The position numbers and the translations under genes are program-made. A stretch of 64,000 nt of DNA from an uncultured Prevotella sp. GTDB lineage: Bacteria > Bacteroidota > Bacteroidia > Bacteroidales > Bacteroidaceae. Of the stretch, positions 62,664 through 64,000 are shown in pieces. Numbering within the stretch: the stretch's first letter is position 1; every line of letters starts with the position of its first letter. The notes below the pieces were generated by a model that ran no database searches, had not been told where the DNA came from, and saw only the letters and a list, made by a program, of their open reading frames with translations. The stretch covers positions 1 through 64,000 of the forward strand of contig NZ_CAMJFM010000004.1 of assembly GCF_946404925.1 (NCBI RefSeq). Reading direction: 5' to 3'.

Positions 62664-63782
62664 ATGAATTTCGTAACTAATCTTTTGTTGGCGGCCGGCT
62701 ATATCATCCAGGTATCGCTGGGCAGTTGGCATTCGCCAGATTATTCGGCCTCCGAGATTATCGGCCGTATCGACTCCGTCAGTCAGCAGATACCCGTAGA
62801 GAAGGTCATCATCGGCTGGAGCGTTGATAAGGATGTGTATCATCAGGTGGGCCGTTACCTGCATCAGCGCGGCATCAGCATGCTGCTGTGGATGCCCGTG
62901 TTTGCCGAGACCGAGGAGGTGTGCCAGAACACGCCTGCCGTCGACCTGTGGGGCCGCGTGCCGTCTAACTACGATCTGGCCGCTGGCGAGGGCTTCCGCT
63001 TTAACTGCCCCACCAACCAGCAGAACCTTCAGAATGTGGTGGCGCTCTACGATAGCCTGTTCAGCGGTTGCGGGTTCGATGGTGTGTTCCTCGACCGCGT
63101 GCGCACCCAGTCGTTTGTGGCTGGTGTGAGTGGCGTGCTGGGCTGCGGCTGTCGGCACTGCGTTCAGCGCTTTGCCGCCGAGGGTGTAGATATCGCAGCC
63201 GTCAAGGCCGAGTACGAGGCCCGTGGCGATGATTTCTTCTCCATCAGCAGCTACTCGCCCGATGGCAATCACGGCTTTAAGAATCCCCTTGCTGCCGCTT
63301 TCTTCAAGGCCAAGGGGAGGATTGTAAGCGGCTCGGTGGCTGCCGTGGCCGATAGCTTGCGCGCTCGCGGACTGCAGGTGGGCATGGACCTCTACGCACC
63401 CTTCATGGCACCCTTTGTGGGACAAGACTATAGTCTGCTGGCCCGCCATGCCGACTTTATCAAACCCATGCTCTATCGCCTGACGTTTGCCCCCGCCGGC
63501 ATGGGCTTCGAGTACGATCTGCTGCGCAAGGCCGCTCCTGCCGCCACGGGCTATCCCCAGTTGCAGATGGATGCCGATTTTCTGCATACCCAGCTCAAGG
63601 CGATGGAACCCTACGAGTGCGGCAAGTATCCCGGCATCGAGATCAACTACCGCGCCGACATCGTACCCACCTCGCCGCAGTACGTCTCCGAGTCGCTCGC
63701 TGCCGTACTCAGCCATGGTTTCAACGGCGTAGTTCTCTCCTGGAACATCATGGAGGCCCCCTGCGCAATCTGGAATCGCTAA
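62664..63782 (+). CDS. Predicted TIM-barrel (glycosidase-like) protein, unknown role
   Basis: This 372-residue protein has barrel-like strands with charged ends: VEKVIIGWSVDKDVYHQVGR, ISMLLWMPVFAETEEVC, CGFDGVFLDRVRTQSF and LQVGMDLYAPFMAPFVGQDY. The Asp in GVFLDRVR is placed like catalytic residues of glycosidase clans. A small CGCRHC cysteine cluster is present. The N-terminus is hydrophobic but may be the first strand and not a signal. I do not recognise a named family. It stands alone with its own promoter. Confidence 0.75.
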   Translation: MNFVTNLLLAAGYIIQVSLGSWHSPDYSASEIIGRIDSVSQQIPVEKVIIGWSVDKDVYHQVGRYLHQRGISMLLWMPVFAETEEVCQNTPAVDLWGRVPSNYDLAAGEGFRFNCPTNQQNLQNVVALYDSLFSGCGFDGVFLDRVRTQSFVAGVSGVLGCGCRHCVQRFAAEGVDIAAVKAEYEARGDDFFSISSYSPDGNHGFKNPLAAAFFKAKGRIVSGSVAAVADSLRARGLQVGMDLYAPFMAPFVGQDYSLLARHADFIKPMLYRLTFAPAGMGFEYDLLRKAAPAATGYPQLQMDADFLHTQLKAMEPYECGKYPGIEINYRADIVPTSPQYVSESLAAVLSHGFNGVVLSWNIMEAPCAIWNR

Positions 63783-63823
63783 AAAAATAACTGTAGCACT
63801 GTAGCGCGTAGCAGATAAAAATA

Positions 63824-63854
63824 AATCAGCGGGCCTTGTACAGGCTCGCTGATT
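63824..63854. terminator. Terminator between convergent genes
   Basis: AATCAGCGGGCC (63824-63835) and GGCTCGCTGATT (63843-63854) pair with one wobble. T-rich sequence follows. It resembles the hairpin at 27508-27541. Confidence 0.7.
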
Positions 63855-63863
63855 CTCTTCTTT

Positions 63864-63965
63864 TTAAATGCCCATGCACGAGCTTGTGCCCAGTGCCGTA
63901 ACAATCGCCGTTGCGATCGATGCAATCATCTGTAAGATGAACTTAATGGTTTCTTTCTTGGTCAT
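63864..63965 (-). CDS. Small protein of the 'smalltalk' type (33 residues)
   Basis: The ORF reads MTKKETIKFILQMIASIATA, then IVTALGTSSCMGI. A charged start, one hydrophobic helix and a late Ser-Cys fit the 'smalltalk' small proteins of Bacteroidota, which are often found next to HU-like and amidase genes. It could be a small lipid-anchored or membrane peptide. It lies at the window edge, so its upstream neighbour (expected to be an HU-like gene) is not seen. The role of the family is unknown. Confidence 0.65.
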   Translation of the reverse strand: MTKKETIKFILQMIASIATAIVTALGTSSCMGI

Positions 63966-64000
63966 AGTTTTAATCTTTTAAGTTTACCTACGGATTATAC

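Noticed and set aside
62589..63716. Long minus-strand ORF (375 codons)
   Set aside because: It is antisense to the TIM-barrel gene, has no promoter or start context and its product is Ala/Gly/His-rich without motifs. It is a shadow of a G+C-rich gene.

Overview
The window reads as a chromosome segment of a Bacteroidota bacterium, most likely Prevotella-like. The reasons are the many TAnnTTTG -7 boxes ahead of genes, a SusC/SusD pair, GH97, HU-HIG and small 'smalltalk'-type proteins, lipoprotein signals and a weak use of Shine-Dalgarno sites. No tRNA, rRNA, CRISPR array, transposase or prophage module was seen. The taxonomic call is inference from these traits.

Layout. 1-2956: thioesterase end, two GNATs, a PLP aminotransferase and a tiny self-contained transcription unit (946-1172). 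2973-10674: a secreted M20 amidohydrolase, an HU-like protein, a SusC/SusD uptake pair and a TlpA-like thioredoxin. 10777-16263: a heavy-metal RND efflux pump whose inner-membrane pump is fused to a TolC-like protein, plus its adaptor. 16314-21515: a secreted S10 peptidase, then a TonB receptor, HMA protein, SDR and RidA. 21512-26829: TcdA-like dehydratase, a symporter, an orphan LuxR-type response regulator and two sulfur amino-acid PLP enzymes. 26887-35407: nitroreductase, TlpA protein, DUF1593 protein, HAD lipoprotein, orphan binding protein and AmtB.

35480-42342 (minus strand): a glutathione peroxidase starts a tight run of genes: pyruvyltransferase-like, reductase-ligase fusion, five-cysteine protein and GMC oxidoreductase. 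A ferritin-like gene follows under its own promoter. The peroxidase and ferritin promoters share a 40-bp element at identical spacing, so the run looks like a stress-linked unit that makes or modifies an unknown lipid or glycan. 42464-50222: GNAT, two exported proteins, Fe-ADH plus epimerase, and cysS. 50268-58792: an L-fucose-type oxidative sugar operon with GH97 and a divergent AraC regulator. 58780-63965: C1 peptidase, two deoxynucleoside kinases, U32 protein, TIM-barrel protein and a 33-residue small protein.

The strongest new signals are regulatory. (1) A 70-bp promoter module is shared by the SusC operon and by the M20 and S10 peptidase genes, which suggests a peptide-use regulon. (2) The peroxidase/ferritin module noted above. 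(3) A GTAATTCGTGCC-like element lies exactly 10 nt from the -7 box at three promoters. All alignments were made by eye.
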